Assembly (NCBI GenBank): GCA_965371355.1
Contig: CBDUYD010000014.1
Coordinates: 1 to 30,812, forward strand
DNA length: 30,812 bases
Direction: 5' to 3'
DNA from: JASJHI01 sp965371355
GTDB lineage: Bacteria > Actinomycetota > Acidimicrobiia > Acidimicrobiales > Ilumatobacteraceae
Notes under the pieces: generated by a model
What the model was told of the DNA's origin: nothing
Database searches by the model: none
Seen by the model: the letters and a program-made list of their open reading frames with translations, nothing else
In this document: one piece after another, positions 16,191 to 24,917 of the stretch
How the letters are laid out: each line of letters opens with the position of its first letter
How positions within the stretch are numbered: the first letter of the stretch is position 1
Translations under genes and position numbers: made by a program

Positions 16191-17494
16191 CGCCGCGCCT
16201 GGCGGTCCACCTCTCCACGCATCAACTCCCGGAACTGCAACGCGCGGCCCGGGCGATGCTTCGCAGGCCGTTGATCACGGCCGCATCGGATGTCGACTTC
16301 CGCCTGGTCCGCAAGTGGGAAACGGTGCTGCGCAACGAGTTCGGCCAGAAGCTCGGTTACCGCCTCGACGTCAGCCGGTCCTCCGCCCGCCTGCTGCGGA
16401 GGCCGGTCACCGTGTCACGGCACCGCGGCGCCAGGCTCGACACCGGTCGTCAGCTGCCGCGTTGGGCATACGTCTACATGTGCCTCGTGCTGGCAGCTAT
16501 CGAGCAGCCCGGACATCAGGTGCTCGCCTCCGAATTGGTGACCCGGATCGAGCAGGGTGCGCGCGGCGACAACCGGCTCCGTATCGACTCCACGGAGTAC
16601 GCGCAGCGTCGCGGCTTTCGCGATGCCGTGCGCTTCCTCGAGCAGCAGGGCGTACTGACCGTGCGCGACGGCGATGTCGAGCGCCTGCTCGCGGATGGCC
16701 AGGTGCTGTTCGACATCGATCGCGATACCGCGGCGATGTGCATGGTCGCCTCGCCGAGCATTCTCCGCGAGGTGACGACGATCGATGACTTCGTCACGGA
16801 GCCGACGCCGACGAGCATGGACGCCCGACGCCGCCTCGCTCGTCAACGCCTGAACCGTCGCATGCTCGACCAACCGGTCGTGATGCTCGTCGACCTCGAC
16901 GACGACGAGACCGAACTCGCCTGGCGGAATCGCCGACGCGAAGCGGACAACATCTCTCGGCTGACCGGCTGCGCGATCGAGTTGCGTCGCGAAGGCCTCG
17001 CCCTGCTCGAGCATCCGACCGATCCGATCGGCGACCGGCGCTTCCCGGGAGGTGACGGCGTCGCCCACGCGGCGTTGCTGTGGCTCGACGGGCTCGTCGA
17101 AGCGAGCGAGAACTACGAGGTGGACGAGACGGGTGAGATTGACGAGGGCGACGGAGCGCCGGCGCTCGATGGGTCGTCGTCCGCCCGCGCCGGCCTGTTC
17201 CGGCACATCGGCGAGGAGCGGGTGGAGAGCTGTTGGCGGTCGGTCGTCGCCGACTACGGCCACCGCTTCGGCAAGGCGTCCATCGAGCGGCCGGACCGCT
17301 TTCGATCGGGATGCGCCGAGCTGCTCGAACGCTTCGGCCTGGCGCGGATCACACATGAGGGGATGGAGATCTCCGCGTTCGCCAACCGGTTCCGAGCGAC
17401 GGCCACCTTCGTCGACCGCCGTGCTCGCGAGTCGGACGGCGACGCACACGGCGGCGGTGGACCTGGGCGCATCGAACAGGCGGCGTTGTTCTGA
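16187..17494 (+). CDS. jetB: Wadjet-type JetB-like protein (DUF2398/TIGR02678)
   Basis: A 435-aa protein matching the DUF2398 (TIGR02678) member. Visible blocks are ELQRAARAMLRRPLITAASDVDFRLVRKWETVLRNEFGQKLGYRLDV near the N-terminus, the hydrophobic helix PRWAYVYMCLVLAAIEQPGHQVLASELV, and RGFRDAVRFLEQQGVLTVRDGD, a winged-helix-like part. A C-terminal acidic linker (VDETGEIDEGDGAP) precedes a final helical domain. In Wadjet complexes JetB is the MukE/KITE-type partner of the kleisin. ATG 16187 overlaps the upstream stop; its own stop overlaps the next ATG by one base (TGATG). The assignment rests on family pattern and cluster order. Confidence 0.82.
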   Translation: MTPRLAVHLSTHQLPELQRAARAMLRRPLITAASDVDFRLVRKWETVLRNEFGQKLGYRLDVSRSSARLLRRPVTVSRHRGARLDTGRQLPRWAYVYMCLVLAAIEQPGHQVLASELVTRIEQGARGDNRLRIDSTEYAQRRGFRDAVRFLEQQGVLTVRDGDVERLLADGQVLFDIDRDTAAMCMVASPSILREVTTIDDFVTEPTPTSMDARRRLARQRLNRRMLDQPVVMLVDLDDDETELAWRNRRREADNISRLTGCAIELRREGLALLEHPTDPIGDRRFPGGDGVAHAALLWLDGLVEASENYEVDETGEIDEGDGAPALDGSSSARAGLFRHIGEERVESCWRSVVADYGHRFGKASIERPDRFRSGCAELLERFGLARITHEGMEISAFANRFRATATFVDRRARESDGDAHGGGGPGRIEQAALF

Positions 17495-20400
17495 TGGCCG
17501 ACGACGTTCTGATGGCGCAAGGTCCCGTGAGGTGGCGTCCGATGCGCGCGGGCATCTTCAACATCTGGGAGTACGACGACCAGGTGTTCGAGTTCGGCGA
17601 CGGCCGGCTCGTCCTGCGCGGTCGCAACGGCTCGGGCAAGTCGAACGCGCTGGCGCTGCTGTTCCCCTTCCTCCTCGACGGTGTGATGAGCGCGGCGAGG
17701 ATGGACCCGATGGGCGGGGCGCGGTCGATGAAGTCGCTGCTGCTCGGTCGTGACGACGACTCGACCACCGGGCGGTACCGCCACGATTCGGGTACCGGCT
17801 ATGCGTGGATGGAGTTCGCCGACCGGGCGGGCAACCACCTGACGATCGGGGTCGGCGCCACGGCAACCCAGCAGCGCGACGCCGATTCGTGGTTCTTCCT
17901 CACGTCCCAGCGCGTCGGATTCGATCTGGACCTCGCTGACGCCGACGTACCGAAGAGCCGCCGCCGCCTCGCCGAGAGCATCGAGGGCGGCGAGGTGCTG
18001 ACCACCGCCGACGAGTATCGGGCAGCGGTCGACCGTGCCTTGTTCGGGCTCGGACCGGGCAGGTATCGAACCCTTGTCGACCTCCTCTTGACGTTGCGCC
18101 GTCCGCACCTCGCAGGCAAGCTCGACACCGAGCACCTCTCCGCCACGCTCTCGGCCGGGCTGGCCGAGATCGACCCGGCGCTCGTCGACGACGTCGCACA
18201 CAGTTTCGACGACCTCGACGCGATGCAGCACGAACTCGAAGGCATGGCCCAAGCCCTCGACGCCGTCGAGCGCTTCCTCCCCGTCTATCGCGATCACCTG
18301 ATCGGCATCGCCAGGGCGCGTGCGACCGGCGTGCTGTCGGCCCACAGCGAGCATCGCCGGGTCGGTCGCGACCGATCGGCCGCGGATCGGGAGCGCACCG
18401 CCGCCATCGCCGAGCGCGTCGATCAGGTCGCCGAGATCGAGACCGTGGAGGCCCGGCGTCTGATGCTCGACGTCGAGATCGAGACGATCCAGACATCGCC
18501 CGCGTACCGATCGGCAGCGGCGCTGGCCGAGGCCGAAGGGAGAGCGGACGACGCCCGACGGGCAGCGACCATGATGGACGAGGCCGCGGCCTCCGCGGCG
18601 GGGCACGCCGGTGAGGCCGAGAGGTCTTCGGACGAGGCAGCCCGCCGGCACGACCGCGCAGAGGGTGCGTTCTCGGCGTTGCTGGAACGGTGGATCAATT
18701 CCGTGCGTTCGGTCGGAATCGAGTGGTCCGCGGTTCGCCCGGAGACCTTCGATTCGGATCGGGCGACCGCGCTGGTCGCCGAGCGCCGCGCCGAGGTCGA
18801 CATCGTCACCACCGCCGCTCTCCGCAGCGACGAGGCGGCCGCCGAGGCGCGACGTCGTTCGGCGATCCGGGACGAGGCCGGTGCCTCGGTCACCGAGGCC
18901 GAGGTCGAACGGCGCTGGGCCCAAGAGCAGGTCACCGCGGCGCGGTCCGATCTCGCGCTCGGCCGGCGGGTGTGGGCTGCCGAGGCAGACCTCCTGTTCG
19001 ACCGGGCTGCGCACTCGGCCGACGGGTTCGACCCGGCACGTCCCACCATCCTGCTCGACGACGAGGGCGAGCCGTTCGGAGACGACTCCGGAGAGGTGCA
19101 CGCCGATGAGAGCGGAGATCTCGACGCCGATCCCGCAATCGCTCTGGCGGTGCACTTCGATCGGTTGTTGGCGAATGCGGACGGCGTGCTGCACCGCGCC
19201 TGTGAGCGAACCGACGACGAGATCGCTCGACAACGATCGCGGGTCGACGACCTGACCGCGGAACGCGAACGGGTGGTGGACGAACCCAATCCCGGCCCGC
19301 CGCCCAATCCGACACGGCCCGATGCTGCGGCGGCCGCCACAGGAGCACCCCTCTACGTCTGCGTCGACTTCGCCCCGTCCGTCGGTGCGGGCGAGCGGGC
19401 CGGCTTCGAGGCGTCGCTGGCCGCGGCAGGCGTGCTCGATGCCCGGATCCGCCCGGACGACGACCCGAGCAGCACACTGGACGCCGAGCTGCGGGCGAGC
19501 ACCCGGGCGGGTGGCCCGACGCTGGCCGACCTGCTCGTGCCGGTGCCCACCGGCGACCTGACCGCAGCACGGATCACCGAGGTGTTGACCGCGATCCCGA
19601 TCGACGGTGACAGCGTGCGGCTCGGCGCCGACGGCACGTGGCGCCTCGGCCCGCTCGCAGGGCGCTTCGCCCAATCGGTGCCGATGTACGTCGGCCACGA
19701 GGCTCGCGAGCGCCGTCGGGCAGAGCGCCTGGCCCAACTCGACGATCAACTCTCGGTCGAGCGGTCGGCGCTCGGCGAACTCGAGCGGCGACTGGATGGC
19801 CTGCAGCGCGTCCGCGCCGAGATCGATGAGCGGCGCACCTCACAGCCCTCCACCGCCGTACTTCGCGAGGCGCTGCTCGTGGCCACCGCGGCGTCGACCG
19901 TCGAGCGCGAACGCGTCGAGCGACTCGAGGTGGCGGAGTCGGCCGCATCCGTTGCGGCGACGGGTGCGGCAAACGCATCGGCCGATCTGCAGCGCCAGGC
20001 CGTCGCCCTTCGCCTTCCCGCCGGCGTCGACGATCTCGAGAGTTCCCGTCGTGAGCTCGCCCGCTGCAACGTCCAGATCGGAGGGCTGGTCAGCGCCGCC
20101 GAGTCGGTGGCCGATGCGGCGCTCCAAGTGCGCACGGCGGGGGAGACCGCACAGCACACGCGGGACGACGCCGACGAGGCAAGAGCGAGAGCCACGCGGT
20201 CGGCTGTCCACGCGGCGGCCGCGCTCGAGCGGTACGAGCGACTTCGACGCGATGTCGGTGGCGACGCGCAGCAGGCGGTCGACGATCTGGCCGAGGCGCG
20301 CGAGCGGCGTACGGCCGTCGACGAGCGGATGGCGGCGTTGCAGGTGGCGAGGCGCGAGAACGAGGCGGCGATCGCCCGTCTCGGCGAGCGCATCGAACAG

Positions 20401-21504
20401 CTCACCGATCGCGAGCGGCGGCTCGCCACCGAACGCGACGGCGCGACGGCGCGCTTTCTGCCGATCTGCTCAGCCGAGGTCTCCGAGGCACTGGCGGTCG
20501 ACTCGGTGACGCCCGAGGCAGATCTGCTCGTCGCCGCTCGTTCTGTCCTCGCGGAGACCGACGAGGTCCCCGACGACGCGACCAACAAAATGGAGCGCGC
20601 GTACCGGGAGATCATCCTCGACGGACTGCGGGCAGGGCACGACCCGAGCATGCCCAAGCTCGACGGGTTCGACGTGATTCGCGTGGGGACCGTCGACGGT
20701 GAGGTGGCGCTCGGCGCGCTCGCCATCCGGCTGCGCGCCGACAACGAACGTCTCTCCGGGCTCCTGTCCACCAAGGAGCGCGAGATCTTCGAGATGCACC
20801 TCCTCACCAGTGTCGGCGATGCCATCAGGGGGCTGTTGCTCGAGGCCGATCGGTTCGAACACGACATCAACGCCGAGATGTCGAAGGCCCCGACGGCGAG
20901 CGGTATGACGGTCGAGCTGGCCTGGGAAGTGTCGGGGGACGAGCCAGGGCTGCGCGCCGCCGTCGCCGACCTGCGTTACGCACCCGAGATGCTGGGCCCC
21001 GAGCGCCGGGAAGCGTTGCGCGCCTTCTTCGTCCAGCGGATCGCCGATGTGCGTGCCGACGATCCGGGGCGCAGCTTCACAGAGATCCTCACCGTCGCTC
21101 TCGACTACCGGTCGTGGCACCGGTTCAGTCTCTTCGCCCGCTTCGCCGACGGCAAGCGCCAGCGCGTCACCCGCACCTTCTATCGAGGACTATCCGGTGG
21201 CGAGGCGGCGACCCTGCTGCATCTCCCGTTGTTCGCGGCCGCCGCTGCGCAGTATTCCGGGGGCACGGTCGAGGGGCCGCGCCTCATCGCGCTCGACGAG
21301 GGCTTCGCGGGCATCGACGACCAGATGCGCGGCCGGCTGATGGGGCTTCTCACGCAGCTGGATCTCGATGTGTTCGTGACGAGCCACGAGTTCTGGGGCT
21401 TCTACGAGCAGGTGCCGAACCTCGTCGTCTACGACTTGACGCGCAAGCCGCCGACGCCCGGGGTATACGCACAGCGATTCGATTGGACGTCCGTGCCGTC
21501 GTGA
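17494..21504 (+). CDS. jetC: Wadjet-type JetC-like SMC ATPase (TIGR02680, MukB/SbcC-like)
   Basis: A 1336-aa SMC-like ATPase. Walker A is GRNGSGKS at residues 43-50. Long charged heptad-rich arms run at roughly 265-590 and 740-1000, separated by a globular, hinge-like region at about 617-735 (from LYVCVDFAP to MYVGHEA). The C-terminal head carries the ABC signature LSGGEAA (Ser-Gly-Gly-Glu at about 1234-1237) and Walker B LIALDEGFAGID with Asp1268 and Glu1269. Both ATPase halves are complete, so the protein should be active. An acidic insert (DDEGEPFGDDSGEVHADESGD) sits in the first arm. In Wadjet this subunit extrudes DNA loops along circular plasmids. Confidence 0.9.
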   Translation: MADDVLMAQGPVRWRPMRAGIFNIWEYDDQVFEFGDGRLVLRGRNGSGKSNALALLFPFLLDGVMSAARMDPMGGARSMKSLLLGRDDDSTTGRYRHDSGTGYAWMEFADRAGNHLTIGVGATATQQRDADSWFFLTSQRVGFDLDLADADVPKSRRRLAESIEGGEVLTTADEYRAAVDRALFGLGPGRYRTLVDLLLTLRRPHLAGKLDTEHLSATLSAGLAEIDPALVDDVAHSFDDLDAMQHELEGMAQALDAVERFLPVYRDHLIGIARARATGVLSAHSEHRRVGRDRSAADRERTAAIAERVDQVAEIETVEARRLMLDVEIETIQTSPAYRSAAALAEAEGRADDARRAATMMDEAAASAAGHAGEAERSSDEAARRHDRAEGAFSALLERWINSVRSVGIEWSAVRPETFDSDRATALVAERRAEVDIVTTAALRSDEAAAEARRRSAIRDEAGASVTEAEVERRWAQEQVTAARSDLALGRRVWAAEADLLFDRAAHSADGFDPARPTILLDDEGEPFGDDSGEVHADESGDLDADPAIALAVHFDRLLANADGVLHRACERTDDEIARQRSRVDDLTAERERVVDEPNPGPPPNPTRPDAAAAATGAPLYVCVDFAPSVGAGERAGFEASLAAAGVLDARIRPDDDPSSTLDAELRASTRAGGPTLADLLVPVPTGDLTAARITEVLTAIPIDGDSVRLGADGTWRLGPLAGRFAQSVPMYVGHEARERRRAERLAQLDDQLSVERSALGELERRLDGLQRVRAEIDERRTSQPSTAVLREALLVATAASTVERERVERLEVAESAASVAATGAANASADLQRQAVALRLPAGVDDLESSRRELARCNVQIGGLVSAAESVADAALQVRTAGETAQHTRDDADEARARATRSAVHAAAALERYERLRRDVGGDAQQAVDDLAEARERRTAVDERMAALQVARRENEAAIARLGERIEQLTDRERRLATERDGATARFLPICSAEVSEALAVDSVTPEADLLVAARSVLAETDEVPDDATNKMERAYREIILDGLRAGHDPSMPKLDGFDVIRVGTVDGEVALGALAIRLRADNERLSGLLSTKEREIFEMHLLTSVGDAIRGLLLEADRFEHDINAEMSKAPTASGMTVELAWEVSGDEPGLRAAVADLRYAPEMLGPERREALRAFFVQRIADVRADDPGRSFTEILTVALDYRSWHRFSLFARFADGKRQRVTRTFYRGLSGGEAATLLHLPLFAAAAAQYSGGTVEGPRLIALDEGFAGIDDQMRGRLMGLLTQLDLDVFVTSHEFWGFYEQVPNLVVYDLTRKPPTPGVYAQRFDWTSVPS

Positions 21505-22745
21505 CGGCCGACGATGCGCTGGAATCGCTCAGGTCCCCGGCCCTCGCCAGGCTCTGGAGCGCCGCCCGGACGCGTCTGGAGCGCAATGGCCAGCGGTTGA
21601 CGTCCGCCCCGCTGCGGATCTCCGCTCTCGACCCGGGCGAGGTCGAAGCCGCGTGTGCGCTCCTCGGGCGACGCCGGCCGGACGGCAATATCCTCAACAT
21701 CGATCTGCGCGCCCTCGATCGAGCGTTGCGTGCGGCGCCCGCGGGTGTGGGTCTGATCGATGTCCTCGAGGTCCTCGACGGTCCGCTGCGCGACCATCGG
21801 GCCGAACGGGACGAACGGTCGAGGAGGTCGCAGGAGATCTGGATCATGGCCGCATCCCATCGGGCGACCGACGACCCCCGCGCGCAGGGCTGGCTCGAGA
21901 CGCTCAGGCGGCGCGGCCGCCTCACCCGATTCGATGTCGATGATCCCGAACACCTGTTGCACGAGGCGCTCGACGCGATCGATTGGCTGATCGAGCACGC
22001 CCCGACGCTGTGCGCCGAGCCGCTCCCGCTCTCGACCGTCGCCGCAGTGCGGCTGGGGGACGCGCACGCGCTCGACCCCGACACCGTGCTCGGCGCACTG
22101 ATCGTCGACGGATTGCAGCACATCGCTTCGGCGCGCGACGAGCGCTCGGCGTGGGGCGCGTTCGGAGTGCAAGTCGATCAGGTCAACTCGTCGACGCTGG
22201 CTCTCGGGCTTCCTGGTGTCGACGGCTCGATCTGCGCGGCCGCCCGGACGAGCGGCCAACCACTGCGCGTGACGTGGCGCATGATCGACACGGGATTCGG
22301 GCTCGACCTCGACTCGATCCGGGCGACCTCGGCCCGGGTCTGGATCTGCGAGAACCCGGGCATCGTGTCGATGGCCGCCGATCGGCACGGGTCTTGTGCG
22401 CCGCTCGTGTGCACCGCGGGTATGCCCGCCGCGGTGACGAGTTCGTTGCTCGACCTCCTCGCTTCGGCGGGCTCGGACCTGCGTGTGCACACCGACTTCG
22501 ACTTCGGCGGGATGTCGATCGCGCGGTATGTCATCGACCGATTCGGCGCCGCGCCGTGGAGGCTCGGACGAGCCAGCTATCTCCGAGCGATCGAGGGTTC
22601 CACCTCGGAACTTGTCCGATCGATCGGCGAGACGCCGTGGGACCCAGGCCTGGCCGAATCGATGAACGAGCATCGTCTCGCGGTTCACGAGGAGGCGATC
22701 GCCTCCACCCTGCTCGACGATCTGATCGACCGATCAGCGAAGTGA
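21501..22745 (+). CDS. jetD: Wadjet-type JetD-like Toprim nuclease subunit (DUF2399/TIGR02679)
   Basis: A 414-aa protein of the DUF2399 (TIGR02679) family. The C-terminal half is a Toprim domain related to that of topoisomerase VI/Spo11: the metal-binding Glu is E284 in VWICENPGIV, and the acidic pair is D332/D334 in HTDFDFGGMSIARY. The N-terminal half (DUF3323-like) is mainly helical. GTG 21501 overlaps the SMC stop as GTGA. In Wadjet systems JetD cleaves plasmid DNA once the SMC motor has sensed a small closed circle. All predicted catalytic acids are present, so the system looks intact. Confidence 0.85.
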   Translation: MTADDALESLRSPALARLWSAARTRLERNGQRLTSAPLRISALDPGEVEAACALLGRRRPDGNILNIDLRALDRALRAAPAGVGLIDVLEVLDGPLRDHRAERDERSRRSQEIWIMAASHRATDDPRAQGWLETLRRRGRLTRFDVDDPEHLLHEALDAIDWLIEHAPTLCAEPLPLSTVAAVRLGDAHALDPDTVLGALIVDGLQHIASARDERSAWGAFGVQVDQVNSSTLALGLPGVDGSICAAARTSGQPLRVTWRMIDTGFGLDLDSIRATSARVWICENPGIVSMAADRHGSCAPLVCTAGMPAAVTSSLLDLLASAGSDLRVHTDFDFGGMSIARYVIDRFGAAPWRLGRASYLRAIEGSTSELVRSIGETPWDPGLAESMNEHRLAVHEEAIASTLLDDLIDRSAK

Positions 22746-22850
22746 TCGAGACGCGGCCGTGATCGCTGTCGGCGTACACGACGACCGGGTCGACCTGATC
22801 CACGCCATCGGAAAGCCCGGGAAACTGCCCCCATGACGTGACGACCACCC

Positions 22851-24020
22851 TCAGGGAGTGCTGATCCGGCGGGCGTACCAGCGCGCGAACGAGCGGTTGT
22901 GCTGCTCGAGATGGCAGAGCATCCCCGGTCGGGCCGATGCGGCCTCGAGGCCCCGTTGCACCCCTTCGCACACGATGATGTCCTGTTCGTGGATGGCGGT
23001 GACCGTCTCGTTGTGTCGAGCGATGCGTTCGTCGGCTCCGGGTGCGCCGGCGAGATGGGGTGGGAGCATCAGGTGTGTGGTGAGATCGATCCTCCCCGGC
23101 CCGAGCGGGCGCACCTCGAACCAGATCGCGGACTCCGGCATCACGGCGATCACGTAGTTCGGGAACGGGTAGGCGAGTCCGAGTCCGGTGCGTTGCTGCT
23201 GGGTCAAGCCTGGTGCGGGTGGGTCCTCGGAGGCGCCCTCGAGTTCGCCGTCGGCCGACGGCACGAGCAGCGATTCGTCCATCATGGCGTACAACAGCGT
23301 GTACTCGCCGTTGTCGGGCAGGTCGACGGCCCGGCGGGCTGGCATGAACGGTTCGAGCGTGTCGTGGTGGATGCCGAGGTGGTGGTAGCACTCGCCGTTG
23401 TCGATGAAGACCTTCCAGTCCCACGCCGACTCGCCCCATCGTGTGGAGTCGACGACCTCCCAACCGGCGAGGGCGTACTCGCGGAGCTGGTCGCTCATCG
23501 CTCCCCAGAGCTCGGTGGTCGGCGGCGCCCGGCCGTCGAGGTTGACGTAGATGAACCCTTCCCAGATCTCGTGGCGGAATCGATGCAGGCCGTGGTCGGC
23601 CTTGTCGAACCCCGGCGTCTCGGCCATCTCGGGTGCAGCGCGGAGGTGACCGTCGTGGCTGAAGGTCCACCGGTGGTAGGGGCATTGCAGCGATGGCGCG
23701 CTTCCGGACCGCCGCCCGGCGCAGATGTCCATCCACCGGTGGGTGCAGACGCGTGACAGGACATTGATCCCGTCGTCGTGGTCGCGGGTCACGACGAGCA
23801 GTTCGCCGAACATGTCGATCGTGCGGAAGTCTCCGGCGTCGGCGAGTTGTGAGATGTGACCGACGTTCATCCAGCCCCGGCGGAACACGCGCTCGACCTC
23901 GAGATCGAAAATCTCCTGAGAGCGGTACACATCTGGCGGGAGGGTGGTCCAGTCGCCGTCAGCGGTCGAGCGGGCGGCGAGAACCTCGAGCAGGACCTCG
24001 GTCGTTCCGAGATCGTTCAT
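22851..24020 (-). CDS. Rieske non-heme iron oxygenase, alpha subunit
   Basis: A 389-aa ring-hydroxylating-type oxygenase subunit. The [2Fe-2S] Rieske motif is complete: Cys92/His94 in CTHRW and Cys113/His116 in CPYHRW. The mononuclear iron site is in DNGECYHHLGIHH, with His213 and His218 as likely ligands and Asp/Glu nearby bridging the two centres. Sequence before the Rieske domain (FRRGWMNVGHISQLADAGDFRTIDMFGELLVVTRD) is typical. No beta subunit, ferredoxin or reductase is encoded nearby, so electron donors must come from elsewhere. Its ATG overlaps the stop of a 22-codon SDR stump (ATGA). A divergent TetR gene probably controls it. Confidence 0.92.
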   Translation of the reverse strand: MNDLGTTEVLLEVLAARSTADGDWTTLPPDVYRSQEIFDLEVERVFRRGWMNVGHISQLADAGDFRTIDMFGELLVVTRDHDDGINVLSRVCTHRWMDICAGRRSGSAPSLQCPYHRWTFSHDGHLRAAPEMAETPGFDKADHGLHRFRHEIWEGFIYVNLDGRAPPTTELWGAMSDQLREYALAGWEVVDSTRWGESAWDWKVFIDNGECYHHLGIHHDTLEPFMPARRAVDLPDNGEYTLLYAMMDESLLVPSADGELEGASEDPPAPGLTQQQRTGLGLAYPFPNYVIAVMPESAIWFEVRPLGPGRIDLTTHLMLPPHLAGAPGADERIARHNETVTAIHEQDIIVCEGVQRGLEAASARPGMLCHLEQHNRSFARWYARRISTP

Positions 24021-24085
24021 GATCGCGCTGCAGCGAGAAGCGCTCCGATGCCTCTGCTCGCGCCTGTGATGAGTACGACCGACAT
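24017..24085 (-). pseudogene. Truncated SDR N-terminus acting as a leader for the Rieske gene
   Basis: A 22-codon reading frame starting ATG 24085 encodes MSVVLITGASRGIGALLAA and three more residues before TGA. This is the exact first beta strand and TGASRGIG cofactor loop of a classical SDR, cut off after one helix. It has a good AGGGG ribosome site and its stop overlaps the Rieske ATG as ATGA. The gene seems to have lost the rest of its body by deletion, leaving its start region to deliver ribosomes to the Rieske gene. Confidence 0.8.
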
Positions 24086-24098
24086 GATGAACCCCTAT

Positions 24099-24159
24099 TA
24101 TCTACGTGCGTGGGTAATCTACCGAACCGGCGCACGATGTCAATATCTACCTGAGTAGA
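24099..24159. promoter_or_regulatory. Candidate operator region of the second TetR
   Basis: Three copies of (a/t)atctac occur at 24099-24105, 24116-24122 and 24144-24150. The last forms a palindrome, tctac-ctga-gtaga, at 24146-24159. The region separates the divergent TetR and SDR-stump/Rieske genes and is AT-richer than its surroundings, as expected for a shared operator/promoter. Confidence 0.55.
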
Positions 24160-24178
24160 AAACCGCTAGGGTCCGATC

Positions 24179-24916
24179 GTGAGCGCCGACCAACCGTCGC
24201 GACGTCGCGGCCGCCCTCGGCTGAGACCGAACACGACCGACGACCTTCCGGTGAACGAGATCCTGCGCGTCGCGGCCACGATGTTCGGCGAGGACGGCTA
24301 CGAAAAGACCACCTTCACATCGATCGCCGACGCCGTGGGTATCCAGCGGGCCTCCCTCTACCACTACTACCCCAACAAGGACGCGCTGCTGCTCGACATC
24401 GGCCTCCCCTGGCTGAAGCCGCTCGCCGCGCTGGTCGAGGAGTTCGACGAAGAGAGCGCTCCGGGCGACCTCCAGCTCTACCGGTACCTCCGCATCGATC
24501 TGCGCCACATCCAGGCAGCGCCCTACGACCTCGGCCGCCTCTACCACCTCCCCGACATCTCCGTCGGTGAGAGCATGGCGCCTCTCTGGCAGATCGTCGA
24601 CACGATCCACGACGCGTGGACCCGATGGATCACCGCCGCGGTCGCGGGCGGCGCGCTCCGCCGGGTCGACCCCCAACTCGCCGGGTCACTTGTGGAAGCG
24701 GCATACCTCGGCGTCATCACGAGCGACCGACCGGCGGTGCGCGAAAACGCCGGCAATACCGCTGACAACTTCGCCGACCTCGTCCTCGCCGGGCTTCTCG
24801 TCGACCCCGGACGGCTCGCAGAACTCCGACGGTTGGCCATCGAACTCGACGGCGCCGATCCGATCCTCCCAGCGGAGGGGATTCGGCCGCGACCGACAAG
24901 CTCCCGAGCGAGGTGA
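24179..24916 (+). CDS. TetR/AcrR-family transcriptional regulator (second)
   Basis: A 245-aa regulator. A basic N-tail (SRRRGRPRLRP) precedes the helix-turn-helix ILRVAATMFGEDGYEKTTFTSIADAVGIQRASLYHYYPNKDALLL, with the full FTSIADAVG...LYHYYPNK signature. A helical ligand domain follows. GTG 24179 is used; no ATG lies nearby in frame. The gene is divergent from the Rieske oxygenase with under 100 bp between, so it most likely represses that gene in response to its aromatic or related substrate. It converges on the next gene with a one-base gap. Confidence 0.92.
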   Translation: MSADQPSRRRGRPRLRPNTTDDLPVNEILRVAATMFGEDGYEKTTFTSIADAVGIQRASLYHYYPNKDALLLDIGLPWLKPLAALVEEFDEESAPGDLQLYRYLRIDLRHIQAAPYDLGRLYHLPDISVGESMAPLWQIVDTIHDAWTRWITAAVAGGALRRVDPQLAGSLVEAAYLGVITSDRPAVRENAGNTADNFADLVLAGLLVDPGRLAELRRLAIELDGADPILPAEGIRPRPTSSRAR

Positions 24917-24917
24917 T

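Noticed and set aside
17254..19749. An 831-aa open frame on the - strand inside the SMC gene
   Set aside because: It is antisense to the SMC ATPase, whose motifs are intact. Its composition is that of a mirror of a GC-rich coding region.
22531..23736. A 401-aa Arg/Pro-rich open frame on the - strand across the Rieske gene
   Set aside because: It overlaps the Rieske gene in another frame and extends antisense into the Toprim gene; no domain is visible.
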